Source of the DNA: Candidatus Poribacteria bacterium
Lineage (GTDB): Bacteria; Poribacteria; DTPJ01; WJIO01
DNA length: 9,541 nt
NCBI GenBank assembly: GCA_014730235.1
Contig: WJIO01000085.1
Span: 1-9,541 of the forward strand
Direction: 5' to 3'
Position numbers and translations under genes: made by a program. The notes under the pieces were generated by a model, which had not been told where the DNA came from, did not search any database, and was given only the letters and a program-made list of their open reading frames with translations. Positions 1 to 7,196 of this stretch are shown piece by piece. Within the stretch, counting starts at the first letter, position 1, and the number at the start of each line of letters is the position of its first letter.

Positions 1-115
1 AATCCAGAAAATCCCTATTATCTTCCACTGGAGGCAAAACGATAAGCGTTAATATTAACAAGCCGACTATGTGTATTATTACTGATATGGTGAATAAATA
101 TCTTGTTCTTTTCAT
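1..115 (-). CDS. N-terminal fragment of a membrane-anchored protein, possibly TonB-like
   Basis: An open frame starts with ATG at 113-115 on the minus strand and runs off the left edge after 38 codons. The peptide begins MKRTRY, a short basic N-terminus. A hydrophobic segment of about 20 residues follows (roughly residues 7-28, including VIIHIVGLLILTLIVL), then Pro-Pro and an acidic stretch. A basic start, one hydrophobic helix with an internal His and a following proline is the layout of the inner-membrane anchor of TonB/TolA-type energy transducers, but many single-pass proteins and uncleaved signal anchors look the same. No convincing Shine-Dalgarno precedes the ATG, and I could not identify a strong promoter upstream. 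It is transcribed away from the sugar genes. Whether it is a gene is likely but not certain; its function is only a guess because most of the protein is missing. Confidence 0.45.
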   Translation of the reverse strand, partial: MKRTRYLFTISVIIHIVGLLILTLIVLPPVEDNRDFLD

Positions 116-212
116 AATTGTAATGGAAATCAATACATCTATGTTTTATATTCTGTAATCATTAAAAAATGAAGGAATATATTTACTTTATTCATTTTTT
201 TCTATAATTAAT

Positions 213-285
213 GGTTCTTCCGGGTTAAGTGTGGTTATAATTGAAAATTCCCTCATCTTGTCATTCCTGCTAAAGCAGGAATGAC
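213..285 (+). repeat. Dispersed palindromic repeat, copy 1 (left arm plus central hairpin)
   Basis: The left arm begins GGTTCTTCCGGGTT and continues through GTGTGG and AATTGAAAAT to a perfect 11-bp stem, GTCATTCCTGC (260-270), loop TAAA, GCAGGAATGAC (275-285). Over the first 58 bases it differs from copy 3 (9010-9067) at about 6 positions. The right arm present in copy 3 is not recognisable here, so this copy looks truncated or diverged. No T-run follows the stem on either strand, so it is not a canonical intrinsic terminator. Confidence 0.85.
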
Positions 286-302
286 AACCAAATGATATTC
301 GT

Positions 303-336
303 TTATTGACGATTACATTCTATATTATTGACGATT
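303..336 (+). promoter_or_regulatory. Direct-repeat pair, possible regulator binding site
   Basis: TTATTGACGATT occurs exactly twice, at 303-314 and 325-336. The start-to-start distance is 22 bp, close to two helical turns, so a dimeric regulator could bind both on one DNA face. The pair ends 35 bp upstream of the -35 box at 372, a position suited to an activator. A short inverted repeat GTAAA-N6-TTTAC (340-355) lies between the pair and the promoter. Function is inferred from position and spacing only; no matching regulator gene lies in the window. Confidence 0.4.
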
Positions 337-371
337 GGCGTAAAATACGGTTTACAAACGGATTTTGGACA

Positions 372-400
372 TTGACATACTAAACCCTATAATTTATTAT
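372..400 (+). promoter_or_regulatory. Sigma-70-type promoter of the ThuA-like gene
   Basis: TTGACA (372-377) is a perfect -35 box. It is followed after exactly 17 bases by TATTAT (395-400), a 5-of-6 match to the -10 consensus. Transcription would start near 407, leaving a leader of about 37 bases with GGAGG at 431-435. A perfect TATAAT at 388-393 also exists but is only 10 bases from the -35 box and so is unlikely to pair with it. Confidence 0.6.
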
Positions 401-443
401 ACCATAAATTGATTAATTTTCGATAAATACGGAGGATTTAACT

Positions 444-1097
444 ATGGTTGAGGAAAACAAATTGAAGCTTTGTATGATTTCCGGTTCTTTTGAATATGAT
501 TCTGAGGAATCGCTTAAAATATTTCAGGAATATGTAGATGAAAATTATCCTATAAAGTCCACCCTTATAATATACAAATCAGAGGAAGATAATATTTCCC
601 TGGAGCCTATAGAAGATAATGACGTTCTTCTGGTTTTTACCCGCAGACTTAATACTGATGGTAAAGAGTTGGAAAGATTCAAGAGTTACTGCTTACAGGG
701 AAAACCAGTAGTAGGTGTTCGCACAGCCAGCCATGCTTTCCAGAACTGGCTTGATTTTGACAAAATTGTACTGGGAGGTAATTACAACGGTCATTATGGG
801 GCAGGGCCTGTCTGTCATGTGGAAATAGCACCCAAAGCTAAAAATCACCCAATACTTGACGATGTTTCACCCTTTGATTCCAACGGCAGTTTATACAAAA
901 ATACGCCCATAGCAGATGATACTTCCCTGCTTTTGAATGGCAAAACAGCGGAGCATTTCGAACCTGTAGCCTGGACGCGTATCAACAACGATGGAAGAGT
1001 GTTTTACACGTCCCTGGGCCATCAGGATGATTTTAGAGACGACAATTTCCTGCGTTTGCTGGCTAATGCTGTTTTGTGGGCGGCAGAAAAAGAGTAA
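444..1097 (+). CDS. ThuA-like domain protein (trehalose-utilisation family)
   Basis: This 217-residue protein is essentially one ThuA-like domain, a fold related to class I glutamine amidotransferases. Visible landmarks are a beta-strand followed by FTRR (residues 65-68), the turn GKPVVGVRTASHAF (86-99) where amidotransferases place their nucleophile elbow, GGNYNGHYG (111-119), and the family's closing signature GRVFYTSLGH (184-193) followed by a helical tail (FLRLLANAVLWAA). The elbow has Thr-Ala-Ser-His rather than a Cys, so glutaminase activity is not expected. ThuA relatives are tied to disaccharide and keto-sugar metabolism, and many occur in polysaccharide-degrading bacteria; the exact reaction here is unknown. 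There is no signal peptide, so it is probably cytoplasmic. GGAGG lies 8 bases before the ATG and fixes the start. It has its own promoter and is the only gene in its unit; its stop codon directly touches that of the convergent GH127-like gene. Confidence 0.85.
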   Translation: MVEENKLKLCMISGSFEYDSEESLKIFQEYVDENYPIKSTLIIYKSEEDNISLEPIEDNDVLLVFTRRLNTDGKELERFKSYCLQGKPVVGVRTASHAFQNWLDFDKIVLGGNYNGHYGAGPVCHVEIAPKAKNHPILDDVSPFDSNGSLYKNTPIADDTSLLLNGKTAEHFEPVAWTRINNDGRVFYTSLGHQDDFRDDNFLRLLANAVLWAAEKE

Positions 1098-2828
1098 TTA
1101 AGACTTTGGCAGCCATGACCGATAGTGAGTTCCATGCGCTCCGGCAGATGCGAAATCACAAAGGTTTACCGCCTGATTATTAATCGCTTCTGCTTTTAAC
1201 AATGTTATGGGTTTAAACAGGGCTTCCGTTTCTATTTTCTGAATATTATCCTGAGGAACTTTTAAAACGGATACATCATCAGGATCAAAGTCGTTAAATT
1301 TCTGGTCATAAGTCATTAGCAAGGGACCGCTATATATTGATACCAGACCTTCGCAGGCATTTTTACCGTCTTCATATCGTAAAGACATGTCCAGATTGAG
1401 TTCAATCTGATCCCCCGGTTTCCATTCTCGTTCAATAACAGCGTAGCTTCTGGGTTCTGCCGATTGAGTTGATTCGTTATTTACCCTGAAAATGGTATTT
1501 CCAGACCATTCGGGAATTCTGAGACGGACTGGAAATTCCCCTGTCTGTTCCGGCGAGATGGTGATTTTTATTTTACCATCTACGGGATATTCAGTCTCCT
1601 GTAACAGTTTTACCTGTTTATCGCCAAAATTTATAATAGATTCCACAGGTCCATAATAGTTTACCACAATACCGTTATCATCTGTCATAGCAGCCCATTC
1701 GCTTAACATCCCCAATCCCCTGGGGCCGTTTACCGAGCAGCAGTTTAGCTCTGGTGTGCCATGCCTCGCCTGAAAAACGATGCTATGAGCCGATGCAGGC
1801 CTGACGCCATTCATAGGGGTATCATAAGTCCACCACCGCCCCGACGGATGTTGAGAACCCAGCATACTGTTCCATGTGGATAGCTCCAGCTCATCTGCCA
1901 CAGCCGGATCTCCGGTGAGTCTCAACATGTCAACGCTGAGGGCCATCCATGCAATAGTGCAACATGTTTCAATAGCTCCCTGAGCGTAGGGATCACCAGT
2001 GGCTTTTTCACCTGTGGTAAATCCGCCGGTGTTGTGTATATCGTATTTCTGAATACTCCACCATAAATTTTCAAAGGCCGTCTTATATCTTTCATCGCCT
2101 GTAATCTGATAAAGTTCTACTAATCCCTGGACATCGTGAAGGCTTTCCCATCTTGGCAAAGGTGTCTTGTAAAATTCTACATTATCCAATCCCTGTCGGA
2201 AGTAATCGCCAGCCTGTTCCCATTCCTTTTCTATCTGTTGCATCATCTGAAAATAGCGTTCCTGACCTGTTTCCCGGTAAATCCAGCCTAAAACGTGTAT
2301 GACGGCCATATTCATTTCATGAGAACCGGCATCCAGCACTTTTTTATCCGTATTCAAATATATGTTACAGACCAGATCAGCGGCTTTTACCACACAATCC
2401 AGGGTTTTCTTATCACCTGTATCATTATGCCACATCATAAAGGCCAGCATCCAGTGATAATGTCCCCAGAGATCCCAGTGTCCTAAAAGCCTTTCACCCT
2501 TTGTAAAAGGTCCAAGATAACCGTCTTCTGCCTGGGAACCTGCCATATCAGCCATTACCTGCTGGATTAATGAAACTAGTTCCTCGCTTTCAATCATTCG
2601 TATAGCCTGAATAGCGGAGATCAGGTATTTTCCCACAAACTCTCCGGCCCATGGAACTAAATCCGGCTTTGGTTGGCGATCCCTCAGCCGAAACATCTCC
2701 GTCATACCTGGATTGGCTTTGGGTGCCCTGAGAAGCCAATTTTGTAGATTGGCTTTGATCCGATATCCCATGTAACCGTTGAATTTAAAGACAGGTTTAG
2801 ACAGTTTTTCAAATATAAAACTTCCCAT
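1098..2828 (-). CDS. GH127-family beta-L-arabinofuranosidase-like glycoside hydrolase (DUF1680)
   Basis: The protein has 576 residues and belongs to the GH127/DUF1680 family: an alpha/alpha-barrel followed by C-terminal beta-sandwich sequence (about residue 385 onward). The family's zinc-thiolate site is intact. Glu287 and Cys289 (in AIETCC) and Cys363-Cys364 (in ELNCCSVNGPRG) match the Bifidobacterium longum HypBA1 ligands Glu338, Cys340, Cys417 and Cys418. Cys363 is therefore the expected nucleophile, and Glu274 in TTGEKATG is the best candidate for the acid/base (Glu322 in HypBA1). Known members release beta-L-arabinofuranose with retention, so that is the inferred reaction, though the wider family includes other specificities. 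It is shorter than many members and has no signal peptide, so it probably works on imported oligosaccharides. The ATG is preceded by a GGGGGG run overlapping the stop of the upstream DUF4091 gene. The 11-bp gap means co-transcription and perhaps translational coupling. Confidence 0.88.
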   Translation of the reverse strand: MGSFIFEKLSKPVFKFNGYMGYRIKANLQNWLLRAPKANPGMTEMFRLRDRQPKPDLVPWAGEFVGKYLISAIQAIRMIESEELVSLIQQVMADMAGSQAEDGYLGPFTKGERLLGHWDLWGHYHWMLAFMMWHNDTGDKKTLDCVVKAADLVCNIYLNTDKKVLDAGSHEMNMAVIHVLGWIYRETGQERYFQMMQQIEKEWEQAGDYFRQGLDNVEFYKTPLPRWESLHDVQGLVELYQITGDERYKTAFENLWWSIQKYDIHNTGGFTTGEKATGDPYAQGAIETCCTIAWMALSVDMLRLTGDPAVADELELSTWNSMLGSQHPSGRWWTYDTPMNGVRPASAHSIVFQARHGTPELNCCSVNGPRGLGMLSEWAAMTDDNGIVVNYYGPVESIINFGDKQVKLLQETEYPVDGKIKITISPEQTGEFPVRLRIPEWSGNTIFRVNNESTQSAEPRSYAVIEREWKPGDQIELNLDMSLRYEDGKNACEGLVSIYSGPLLMTYDQKFNDFDPDDVSVLKVPQDNIQKIETEALFKPITLLKAEAINNQAVNLCDFASAGAHGTHYRSWLPKS

Positions 2829-2839
2829 TATAATCCCCC

Positions 2840-4798
2840 CTATTCAATTACTTGGAAATGCCTCAATATCTGTTTCTTACTACCTTCTAATTCAGCTTCG
2901 ATAATTACATCTTCCCTGCCCGGTGAAACAAAAGCATGTCCGGCAAAAGTTCCATCTGGTTTTACTTCTACACTTATTCCCTGTATTTTAACAGCAGTTC
3001 CTTTTTCTGCAACACCTCGAACCAGAACCAGTATAGGACCTGGATAAACTTTTGTTTCAGCCTGCGGTGTGGTTTGCACAAGAATTAACGGTCTTTGATC
3101 CAGTTCTTCTATCTCACGAGCTATAGTATTCCTGGCCTGTCTTAGTTTCTCCGGTTTTCTCTCAAATTCTGTAAATGAATATACCACCGAACGACATATT
3201 TCATCACTCCGACGTCTTGGATTAATGAGTTTTGCACTATTTCCCAGTTTTTCCTTAACATTCCTGGTTTTTTCTGCCAGAAGACGGAAATATTTGTAAT
3301 CCTGAAGGCCCTCCCTGGTGGCCTCCCAGCGTATGGAATCCAGAGGAGAACCCTGGCCCGGATATATTATGTATCTATCACCCGGTGGGAGATTATCACC
3401 AATATCCTTAAACGGGTTTTGCGTCCAGCGGTTTAAGCCCCAGTGAAGATAACCATCTAGCCTATATTTCCAGTTAAGCCAGAATAAGATACGCGTCTCA
3501 ATAAGCTCAAAATCAATAAACCTGTTGGGAAAAATTCCATAGGGATGACAGCATGTATAGAACCAAAGTTCCTTATCATCCTGAATTTCTTCCATATATT
3601 CATCATACCAGTTCATCAGGTGGCTGAGTTTGGGAACCCAGACATCCAGACAATCGCCAAAGCCCGTTGTTTCTATGGCTTCAATAATTTTCAGATGTGG
3701 TGCGTGCTGTTTGATAAAACCTGAGATATTGCAGTATGATTCAAGCTTGTATATGGTGGGTTCATCGGAGACGTGAACCATAGCTCTATCCTGCCAGCCC
3801 TTTTCCTGTAAGTGCATGTCCAGATTTTCCAGCATAAGGGCCATACCCTCTTCCGGTTCCAGCTTGATTGTTTTGCCTGATTCTTCATCCAGAACGGTTA
3901 TATTATTTATAGCCAGTTCTTTGGAATCCCAATGACCTTTACCTTCTTCCACAATTGTATGGGCTACTGCCGGAAATTCTATCCTCTCGCATGCACCAAA
4001 TTTATCAAAGAATTGGATCCATCTATCCATCCGGGTATAATCAATTTCCAGAGAACCATCACTCCTGCGAATTATAGGACCCGGGAAATCCGTTTCCACG
4101 ACATTTTGACCATGTTCCGCCATATTTTTTGCATACCTGCCCAGTATCTCCCAATATTCATAAGACCATATCTCGACTTCATGGGCCTGAGCGATGCTTT
4201 GAGGGCTGAACCAAAGGGTAACAAGTAAATGCCTTTCATCCGGCAGGATAAACGGATAGACTTCCATAGATATATCCAGGGATTTTTTCCCCTGGGATGT
4301 TATAACATCCACTTTTCCGATGTAATTACCATCCGGTGCGTCTTTTGGTATATTCACAGTCAGCCAAACAGGTTGAGTTATTCCACTTTCTATTCTGATA
4401 ATTCGCTTATCCAGCAGGGGATCAGGAAAATCAGCCGGAGCTTCTCGAATAAGACGCTTATTGGGTGTATGATATGTATTTTTTGCCAGAGAAACATAAC
4501 CTACAAAATTCCAGTCAATATTCTCCGGCGGCAAAGTATAACCTGAGAAATGGACTATTTCGCCTATTTCTACAGACACATTTTCCAGGTCTTTATTCGC
4601 AGTAATAGCGAACTGCCCGGACTGGTATTCGTTTTTTGCACAAGCAATTTTTATATTTACAGATTCACCTATAGGTGAATCTGTAAATACCTTATTCAGG
4701 GAGTCGGTAGTCCATAAATAATAAGGTTCGGTTTCAGAATTCAAAGATGCGGTAAATATATTTAATAAAGGCAGCAATATAAGCATTATTTTCTCCAT
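2840..4798 (-). CDS. Secreted DUF4091 / GH123-like glycoside hydrolase with C-terminal Ig-like domain
   Basis: I place the start at the ATG 4796-4798 (652 residues). This gives MEKIMLILLPLLNIFTASLN, a plausible signal peptide, and fits a promoter at 4845-4873. An ATG four codons later (4784-4786) has a better Shine-Dalgarno (GGAG, 6 bases away), and a TTG at 4844-4846 also has AAGAGG, so the start is not certain. Numbering from that TTG, a beta-rich N-terminal domain (about 40-200) leads to a TIM-barrel-like region (about 205-525). The barrel holds VHVSDEP (Asp361-Glu362), the Asp-Glu pair used by GH123 in substrate-assisted cleavage of N-acetylhexosaminides, and ends with SIRWEATREGLQDYKYF, a hallmark of DUF4091 proteins. 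Residues about 590-668 form an Ig-like module with GVAEKGTAVKI and DGTFAGHAFV, like the glucodextranase B-type domain. The substrate is unknown; beta-N-acetylgalactosaminidase is the family precedent. It is probably exported and is the first gene of the unit with GH127. A perfect 36-bp palindrome lies inside the 5' part of this gene. Confidence 0.82.
   Translation of the reverse strand: MEKIMLILLPLLNIFTASLNSETEPYYLWTTDSLNKVFTDSPIGESVNIKIACAKNEYQSGQFAITANKDLENVSVEIGEIVHFSGYTLPPENIDWNFVGYVSLAKNTYHTPNKRLIREAPADFPDPLLDKRIIRIESGITQPVWLTVNIPKDAPDGNYIGKVDVITSQGKKSLDISMEVYPFILPDERHLLVTLWFSPQSIAQAHEVEIWSYEYWEILGRYAKNMAEHGQNVVETDFPGPIIRRSDGSLEIDYTRMDRWIQFFDKFGACERIEFPAVAHTIVEEGKGHWDSKELAINNITVLDEESGKTIKLEPEEGMALMLENLDMHLQEKGWQDRAMVHVSDEPTIYKLESYCNISGFIKQHAPHLKIIEAIETTGFGDCLDVWVPKLSHLMNWYDEYMEEIQDDKELWFYTCCHPYGIFPNRFIDFELIETRILFWLNWKYRLDGYLHWGLNRWTQNPFKDIGDNLPPGDRYIIYPGQGSPLDSIRWEATREGLQDYKYFRLLAEKTRNVKEKLGNSAKLINPRRRSDEICRSVVYSFTEFERKPEKLRQARNTIAREIEELDQRPLILVQTTPQAETKVYPGPILVLVRGVAEKGTAVKIQGISVEVKPDGTFAGHAFVSPGREDVIIEAELEGSKKQILRHFQVIE
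4654..4689. repeat. Perfect 36-bp palindrome inside the DUF4091/GH123-like gene
   Basis: Positions 4654-4671 read TATTTACAGATTCACCTA, and 4672-4689 are its exact reverse complement with no spacer. It lies in frame in the coding sequence, where on the minus strand it covers the peptide FTDSPIGESVN, about 110-145 bases after the proposed ATG. An 18-bp arm without mismatch is not expected by chance in 9.5 kb. The RNA could fold into a long hairpin near the start of the message, and the DNA could extrude a cruciform or bind a dimeric protein. I see no second copy in the window. Confidence 0.9.
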
Positions 4799-4844
4799 TT
4801 CCAGATAAAAATTAAAATGCTTTTGATTATATCCAATAGACCAC

Positions 4845-4873
4845 AATATACCTCTTTATAGTTGATAAGTAAA
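4845..4873 (-). promoter_or_regulatory. Candidate promoter of the DUF4091-GH127 unit
   Basis: Read on the minus strand, TTTACT (4868-4873) is followed after 17 bases by TATATT (4845-4850), matching the sigma-70 consensus at 4 of 6 and 5 of 6 positions. Initiation would fall near 4838, downstream of the possible TTG start at 4846 and about 40 bases before the ATG at 4798. This favours the later start codons. No other strong pair was found in this divergent region. Confidence 0.4.
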
Positions 4874-4892
4874 GCAAAAACATCCTCCATTT

Positions 4893-4969
4893 GTCATTCC
4901 TGCTTCCGCAGGAATGATAAGCTGAGAAAATTTTCAAATTATTACTATACTTAAGCCGGGAGAGCCAAA
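4893..4969 (-). repeat. Dispersed palindromic repeat, copy 2 (inverted orientation)
   Basis: The central stem is GTCATTCCTGC (4893-4903), loop TTCC, GCAGGAATGAT (4908-4918), with one end mismatch. To its right, AGCTGAGAAAATTTTCAAATTATTACTA...AAGCCGGGAGAGCC is the reverse complement of the left arm of copies 1 and 3, so this copy is inverted relative to them. It sits between divergent genes, just upstream of the DUF4091 promoter and before the GH50-like promoter. The opposite arm (about 4876-4892) is only weakly similar to that of copy 3. Confidence 0.8.
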
Positions 4970-5009
4970 GTCTTCACGGACATAAATCTTATGCTTGGTT
5001 GCTTAAGTA

Positions 5010-5038
5010 TTGATTTGCAAAGCACTTTATGCTATCCT
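5010..5038 (+). promoter_or_regulatory. Candidate promoter of the GH50-like / M55 / nucleoside hydrolase operon
   Basis: TTGATT (5010-5015) is followed after 17 bases by TATCCT (5033-5038), with TGC directly before it as an extended -10 element. Initiation near 5045 would leave a leader of about 40 bases containing AAGGAGGAG at 5071-5079. The -10 box is imperfect, so confidence is moderate. Confidence 0.4.
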
Positions 5039-5085
5039 CAGATAAAATTTGATGAGTCAATCTTTTCAGTAAGGAGGAGAAAAGC

Positions 5086-7176
5086 ATGATTTGCTTGAGA
5101 GAATTTCTGATCTGGTCATGTAGCTTGTGTAGTATAATATCATCCCAGACCGGATCAGACCAGACTTTATTCGATTTTAGCCAGGATTTTGATGTAAATA
5201 CAGTTCAAACTCAAGATGCTGAGGTTAAATTATCTGATGGTGCTCTTCATGTTGCCACCGGTCACAGCGCAACATGGCCCGGTATAACATTAAAATTACC
5301 AAAAGATAAATGGGATTTATCAAACAGAACATTTTTGACGATGGAAGTTAAGAATAAAGGTAAAAAGGGTCTGGCTTTATTCTGGCGTATTGATAATCCC
5401 GGTGCTGATGGTTCAAAGAACTGCATAACCCATAAAGAAACCTTCAGACCCGGAGAAAAGAAAGAGATAAAGGTATTCCTGAAACGAGAGTTGCCGGAAC
5501 ATATGAAACCAAAGCTTTTTGGCATGAGAGGCTTCCCCGGCGGCTTTGTCCATGAATTCAACCTGAATCCCGCTAACGTTAACCAATTTGTAATATTTGT
5601 ACACAGACCTGACGAGGATCATAATTTTGAGATCCATAATATAAAAGCTGGCGGCGTTTATGAGAAATCGGAATGGCTTGATATGCCAGAAGAAGAATTC
5701 TTCCCGATGATTGACATATACGGTCAGTTTATTCACAAAGACTGGCCTAATAAAACAAAATCCCCGGAAGATCTGGAAGAGCATAAAAAGACAGAATCCG
5801 ATGATCTGGAAAAACATCCTGGCCCAAAAAAATGGACAAAATACGGCGGATGGCTGGAAGGCCCGGAACTCAAAGCCACAGGCTTTTTCAGGACGGAAAA
5901 ATACAAAGGTAAATGGTGGCTTGTAGACCCAAAAGGAAGCTTATTCTGGTCTCATGGTATAGATTGTGTGGGTGCAGCCAACGGAACAACTCCTATAACA
6001 GATCGTGAATACTTGTTTAAAAACCTACCAGAAGAAGGTTCTCCTTTCGCTAAATTCTATGGTGAAGGTTCATGGGCGCCGCATAATTATTATGAAGGTA
6101 AGACATACAAAACATATAACTTCACAGCATCCAACCTGATGCGTAAATACGGTGAAGAATGGTATAAACAATTCGCAGATCTGACGCACCGGCGTCTTAG
6201 AAGCTGGGGTATGAATACCATAGCCAATTGGTCAGATCAGGGCATATACCGGATGCAGCGCACACCTTATACAGTTTCTGTAGGATTTGGGGGAAAGCTG
6301 CTGGAAGGCAGCACAGGATATTGGGGAAAATTTCGTGATGTTTTCGACACCAGCTTTGAGGAAAACATAAAGAAAAGCATGGCTTACCAGAAAGACCGAA
6401 CAGCTAACGATCCCTGGTGCATTGGGTATTTTGTAGACAATGAAATGACTTGGGGTGATGAAGTTTCACTGGCTATAGCAACACTTTCTTCACCACCGGA
6501 TCAGAGCGCAAAGAAAGTATTTATTGATGACCTGAAAGCCAAATACAACACTATAGAAAAACTAAATGAAGCATGGGGAACCGACCACAACGCATGGGGT
6601 GCTCTGCTTAAAACTCAGGAGCCACCGGAACGCGGTAAGGCCTATGATGATCTGGTGACTTTCTATGTTAAAACATGTGATAAATATTTCAGCACCATAC
6701 GCAGCGCAATAAAGGGAGTCGCTCCAAATAACCTCTATCTGGGATGCCGTTTCACCTGGGCCAACCAGAAACTGGCCGAAGTAGCGGCTAAATATTGTGA
6801 TATTATAAGCTATAATTTCTATACCAGGGAGATTGAAGAACACCGCTTGCCAAAGGATATTGACCATCCGGTGGTTGTGGGTGAATTCCACTTTGGAGCG
6901 TTGGACAGAGGCATGTTTCATACAGGTCTGGGCCCTGTGGAAAATCAGGATGCCAGGGCAGAAGCTTATATAAATTATGTTCACAGCGCATTGGAAAACC
7001 CTCGAATTGTGGGAACTCACTGGTTCCAATATGGCGATCAGGCCACCACAGGTCGGGGAGATGGTGAAAATTACCAGATCGGCTTTCTGGATATAGTAGA
7101 CACACCGTATACAGCAACCATAGAAGCCTGTCGTCAGGTGGGATATAATATGTATGAATACAGGTTAAATCGATAA
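5086..7176 (+). CDS. Secreted GH50 / beta-agarase-like glycoside hydrolase
   Basis: The 696-residue protein starts with a short hydrophobic leader (about residues 6-20, FLIWSCSLCSIISS), consistent with export. A beta-sandwich, CBM-like N-terminal domain (about 28-192) follows, then the GH50-type entry segment FFPMIDIYGQFIHKDWP (205-221), WTKYGGWLEGPELKATGFFR and WWLVDPKGSLFWSHGID, and a (beta/alpha)8 barrel. Asn452-Glu453 in FVDNEMTWG is the expected acid/base and Glu600 in PVVVGEFHFG the expected nucleophile, with THWFQYGDQ near the C-terminus. This is the architecture of GH50 agarases, which cleave beta-1,4 bonds in agarose and act in a retaining manner. No agarose specificity can be proven from sequence, and related non-marine proteins probably act on other beta-galactans. 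The start is set by AAGGAGGAG about 7-8 bases before ATG. First gene of an operon; the M55 gene follows after 20 bases. Confidence 0.8.
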   Translation: MICLREFLIWSCSLCSIISSQTGSDQTLFDFSQDFDVNTVQTQDAEVKLSDGALHVATGHSATWPGITLKLPKDKWDLSNRTFLTMEVKNKGKKGLALFWRIDNPGADGSKNCITHKETFRPGEKKEIKVFLKRELPEHMKPKLFGMRGFPGGFVHEFNLNPANVNQFVIFVHRPDEDHNFEIHNIKAGGVYEKSEWLDMPEEEFFPMIDIYGQFIHKDWPNKTKSPEDLEEHKKTESDDLEKHPGPKKWTKYGGWLEGPELKATGFFRTEKYKGKWWLVDPKGSLFWSHGIDCVGAANGTTPITDREYLFKNLPEEGSPFAKFYGEGSWAPHNYYEGKTYKTYNFTASNLMRKYGEEWYKQFADLTHRRLRSWGMNTIANWSDQGIYRMQRTPYTVSVGFGGKLLEGSTGYWGKFRDVFDTSFEENIKKSMAYQKDRTANDPWCIGYFVDNEMTWGDEVSLAIATLSSPPDQSAKKVFIDDLKAKYNTIEKLNEAWGTDHNAWGALLKTQEPPERGKAYDDLVTFYVKTCDKYFSTIRSAIKGVAPNNLYLGCRFTWANQKLAEVAAKYCDIISYNFYTREIEEHRLPKDIDHPVVVGEFHFGALDRGMFHTGLGPVENQDARAEAYINYVHSALENPRIVGTHWFQYGDQATTGRGDGENYQIGFLDIVDTPYTATIEACRQVGYNMYEYRLNR

Positions 7177-7196
7177 AAAAACAGAGGAAAAAACAC

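Larger units (their letters stand above)
116..443. other. Intergenic control region upstream of the ThuA-like gene
   Basis: This 328-base stretch separates two divergently transcribed genes and has no coding frame that I would support. From left to right it holds an AT-rich leader for the minus-strand fragment (116-212), a copy of the dispersed palindromic repeat (213-285), paired TTATTGACGATT direct repeats (303-314 and 325-336), a short inverted repeat GTAAA/TTTAC (340-344 and 351-355), a sigma-70-type promoter (372-400) and a strong Shine-Dalgarno GGAGG (431-435) before the ATG at 444. Confidence 0.7.

Noticed and set aside
260-285. The GTCATTCCTGC/GCAGGAATGAC stem as a rho-independent terminator
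   Set aside because: The stem is strong, but no T-run follows it on either strand here or in the copies at 4893 and 9057, and the shared flanking arms show it is part of a larger repeat.
4276-4298. Hairpin CCAGGG with an A-rich loop inside the DUF4091 gene as a terminator
   Set aside because: It has only a 6-bp stem, lies in the middle of a coding domain and lacks a following T-run.
4844-4846. TTG at 4844-4846 as the start of the DUF4091 protein
   Set aside because: It has an AAGAGG upstream but would put 16-20 polar residues before the signal peptide, and the best promoter would start transcription downstream of it. It is kept only as an alternative.
5692-5703. 12-bp palindrome GAAGAATTCTTC in the GH50-like gene
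   Set aside because: Short palindromes of this kind arise readily from codons for Glu-Glu-Phe-Phe, and no second copy or context supports a role.
5824-5836. A run of seven A's in the GH50-like gene as a programmed frameshift site
   Set aside because: The main frame continues intact through the whole catalytic domain, and the alternative frame has no recognisable protein, so nothing requires a shift.
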